Position numbers and translations under genes: made by a program
Source: Kribbella sp. VKM Ac-2568
GTDB taxonomy: Bacteria; Actinomycetota; Actinomycetes; Propionibacteriales; Kribbellaceae
Direction of reading: 5' to 3'
Assembly: GCF_004345365.1 (NCBI RefSeq)
Contig: NZ_SLVF01000003.1
Coordinates: 62,001-126,000, forward strand
DNA length: 64,000 bases
The notes under the pieces: generated by a model
Seen by the model: the letters and a program-made list of their open reading frames with translations, nothing else
The model's database searches: none
What the model was told of the DNA's origin: nothing
In this document: piece by piece, positions 62,701-64,000 of the stretch
How the letters are laid out: each line of letters starts with the position of its first letter
How positions within the stretch are numbered: position 1 is the stretch's first letter

Positions 62701-64000
62701 TCTCGTCGTACGTCATCACCGTCTTGTCCGGCGTGTTGTACCGCGCGTCGTCCTTGTCGTAGGGCGACACCTTCTCCTTCGGCCGGTTCAGCGCGTCGTA
62801 CACGGTGACCTGGGCGAAGTCGTCCGGATCGTCGGTCGTCTCGACCCCGCGCGGACTGATCACCTTGGTCTGGTTGCCGACCTGGTCGTACTCCACCTGC
62901 GTGGTCCGGTACACCACGTTGCCGGAGGCATCCTTGGTGTGCGGAGCCTTGACCTGGATCGCCTTGCCCCGCTCATCCAGCGTGACCAGTGTCTTGTTGC
63001 CATCCGCATCCGTCGTACTGATCACGTTGCCGTCGCGGTCGTACTCCGTCGAGGTGCTCTTGCCCAGGGCATCGGTCGCCGTCTTCGGGCGGTGCGCCTT
63101 GTCGTAGGTGGACTTCGAAGTGAAGTCGTCCGGGTCGGTCGACTTGGACTTGCGCGGGTCGACCACCGTCACGACGTTGCCGACGTTGTCGTAGGAGTAG
63201 CTGATCTTGTCGTTCTGCGCGTTCGTGACCGACAGAAGCTGGTACACCGGGTCGTAGGAGTAGGAGGTGACGAAGTCCGTCGTGTCCGGGGTGAGCGATC
63301 CCTTGGGCTCGGTCTGCCGGAGCAGGTTGCCGACGACGTCGTACTCGTACTTCGTCTCGCGGTCCGGGTCCGTCGTCAGATCCTTCGGCGCCTTCGACGA
63401 GATCAACTGGTCCGCGTCGTCGTAGGCGTTGGTGCTGATCGCGCCGTTCGGGGCGGTCGCCTGCGTGACGTTGTCGTTGGCGTCGTACAACGGCGCCGGC
63501 GTGGTGATGTAGAGGTTCGCCTGCTGGTCCTTCGGAACCTTGCTGGTCAGCGGCCTGCCGAACAGGTCGTAGGTGTAGGTGCTCGTCTTGATCTTGGCGT
63601 CGGTAACAGTCAGTACATTGCCGCGGACGTCATAGGTGAAGTCAGTCGACTTCGTCAGCGGGTCGGTGATCTTCGTCGGGTAGCCCGTGTCGTGGTACAG
63701 CGAGTACGTCGTCGTGTTGTTGTTGGCGTCGGTCGAGGTCTTGAGCTGACCGAGCGGGTCGTAGGTGTACTTCGTGACGTAGTCGTCGGCCGTCGCGGTG
63801 GCGTTGCCCTTGGGGTCGGTCACCGAGGTGAGGTTGCCGAGCGGGTCGTAGCCGAAGGTCCAGGTTCGTCCCTCGGGGCTGACCTTGCGGATCAGCTCGC
63901 CGTAGAAACCGTTGCCGCCGACGTTGTAACTCAGGACCGTGCCAGGCGTCCCGTTGGCGTTGGCCTCGGCATCCTTGATCGTCAGCGGAAAGCCGGTCTT
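59780..64000 (-). CDS. Large Rhs/YD-repeat toxin protein, N-terminus outside the window
   Basis: At least 1406 residues, open at the window end (translation begins KTGFPLTIKDAEANANG). Many YD repeats (YTYDPLGQLKT, YDRDGNVISTTDADGN), a golvesin-like domain (GFQGTNYRTHAAATGSTDKY) and the Rhs core ending GFRDYSPGLNRFLTRD. Then the tip: a linker rich in Thr/Pro, a helical region and a DUF6883-like C-terminal domain (YALNPNHPVGGNKARVFESA, RTGWIYTPGSTTPSLNTL). The YD shell of such proteins encloses the toxin. The DUF4926-like gene follows with overlap. The export signal is not visible here. Confidence 0.9.
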   Translation of the reverse strand, partial: KTGFPLTIKDAEANANGTPGTVLSYNVGGNGFYGELIRKVSPEGRTWTFGYDPLGNLTSVTDPKGNATATADDYVTKYTYDPLGQLKTSTDANNNTTTYSLYHDTGYPTKITDPLTKSTDFTYDVRGNVLTVTDAKIKTSTYTYDLFGRPLTSKVPKDQQANLYITTPAPLYDANDNVTQATAPNGAISTNAYDDADQLISSKAPKDLTTDPDRETKYEYDVVGNLLRQTEPKGSLTPDTTDFVTSYSYDPVYQLLSVTNAQNDKISYSYDNVGNVVTVVDPRKSKSTDPDDFTSKSTYDKAHRPKTATDALGKSTSTEYDRDGNVISTTDADGNKTLVTLDERGKAIQVKAPHTKDASGNVVYRTTQVEYDQVGNQTKVISPRGVETTDDPDDFAQVTVYDALNRPKEKVSPYDKDDARYNTPDKTVMTYDEIGNVTKVSAPASEGQTVRNDTSYSYFDNGWVKSSTDPWDIAATYGYNDLGQQTARTLTSAGGSSSRTMAWNFFPDGKLKSRSDDGVPVGLDVSLVDNSDTGDVDVAGTWALSSSGTGFQGTNYRTHAAATGSTDKYTWKLNVPADGKYTVYVRYPAVAGASTAAPYSVSTGGAPVSKSVNQTTGAGTWVGLGQYTFAEETTGSVSLAPATTGTVAADAVKVVRDNTGEADAEKKDFTYTYDTNGNLLQITDTQPGAKVSDYLVSYSGLNQVAKVEEKKGTALLKTTTYTYNENGAPVTRSFDDAANKDDQFSSYTYDVRDLVDEVKNGKSSTDTAPKIAGYTHTARGETDVETKANGNTVDSDYYLDGLVSSQIEKKSNGTLVSQHAMEYSPNGDRIKDTAKVQNADNHAAYLENVFAYTFDPLDRIAKVEKKDAAGATVLSTESYTHDPAGNVVAQTVAGQSTSYSYDRNRLLTATTGGSTASYTYDPFGRLSQVSAGGKVIERNTYDGYDRIIKHRQLQDDGTTKTTDTSFDALDRTSSKVEGTKTTNYSYLGLSGEVLSEEVAGQVTASYQYSPWGSRLSQVKFKTDGTTEDSYYGYNPHSDVETLTSEGGDTRSTYGYTAYGKNDDDRFTGADKPEAQNPGKEPYNVYRFNAKRWDQSSESYDMGFRDYSPGLNRFLTRDAYTGATADLNLGTDPWTSNRYAFAGGNPITGVEIDGHYAIEKASDRFEPHETPTITSPTTTGGSTTPVPNNVGQEINQSMGLPAGASPQQQAIMMAQMGINPTIVGFKLGAEEADRAGVDEAIELFADLSGTTDAADCAYEHDARACGMTGMMLFPFGKLGKLAKALQALKYADEAAGAHRLIGANRAHIDPRKLTEYALNPNHPVGGNKARVFESALGFNRSNADDLMAQLRQGVMENTPIPGNVDKWGTRFTVDIPVTGPAGSGVVRTGWIYTPGSTTPSLNTLMVR

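Overview
The window comes from a high-GC Gram-positive actinomycete. Codons end mostly in G or C, many genes overlap by ATGA, and the protein families (GAF-ANTAR regulator, TreXYZ, IdeR/DtxR-type iron box, LacI-controlled arabinoside locus) are actinobacterial. A Kribbella or Nocardioides-like soil organism is my best guess. That is an inference from gene content; there is no rRNA or other marker gene in the window.

Bases 1-2585 hold an alr-ddl-vanX-like cluster for D-Ala-D-Ala synthesis and cleavage; ddl carries a one-base frameshift. Bases 2684-9985 are an operon for a soluble NAD-dependent molybdenum formate dehydrogenase (fdsG, fdsB, fdsA, fdsD) with its maturation genes moeA and fdhD. 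Bases 9998-16361 hold a NarL-type two-component system, a membrane protein, a MerR regulator, a class V aminotransferase and a two-domain acetyltransferase. Bases 16395-18176 (minus strand) encode a membrane protein, a Rieske lipoprotein and a secreted-repeat protein, probably an extracytoplasmic redox module. Divergent from it, 18449-22224 is an ECF sigma factor, its anti-sigma factor and an ABC exporter.

Bases 22226-25820 hold an aldo/keto reductase, a MarR regulator divergent from a glyoxalase-fold protein, a GAF-ANTAR regulator and two small proteins. Bases 25945-31967 form an arabinoside locus: LacI regulator, binding protein, two permeases and a GH51 arabinofuranosidase, with a clear operator on the promoter. 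Then come a TMEM175 channel, sthA, a GNAT enzyme, and an iron-box-controlled pair: an internally deleted siderophore-interacting protein and a fusion of a penicillin-acylase-type hydrolase to a siderophore-type acetyltransferase. Bases 38507-44760 (minus) are treX-treY-treZ for trehalose synthesis from glycogen.

The last third, about 45400-64000, is a polymorphic-toxin region on the minus strand, visibly richer in A+T in its middle. At the right edge is a large Rhs/YD-repeat protein, cut by the window end, with a DUF6883-like toxin tip and a DUF4926-like immunity gene. To its left lie at least three 5'-truncated Rhs pieces with different toxin tips. Between and beyond them are small immunity-like genes, broken genes, short duplications, and a degraded group II intron inside a transposase remnant. 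I read this as a record of repeated replacement of toxin tips by recombination through the conserved Rhs core, with old tip/immunity cassettes kept downstream.
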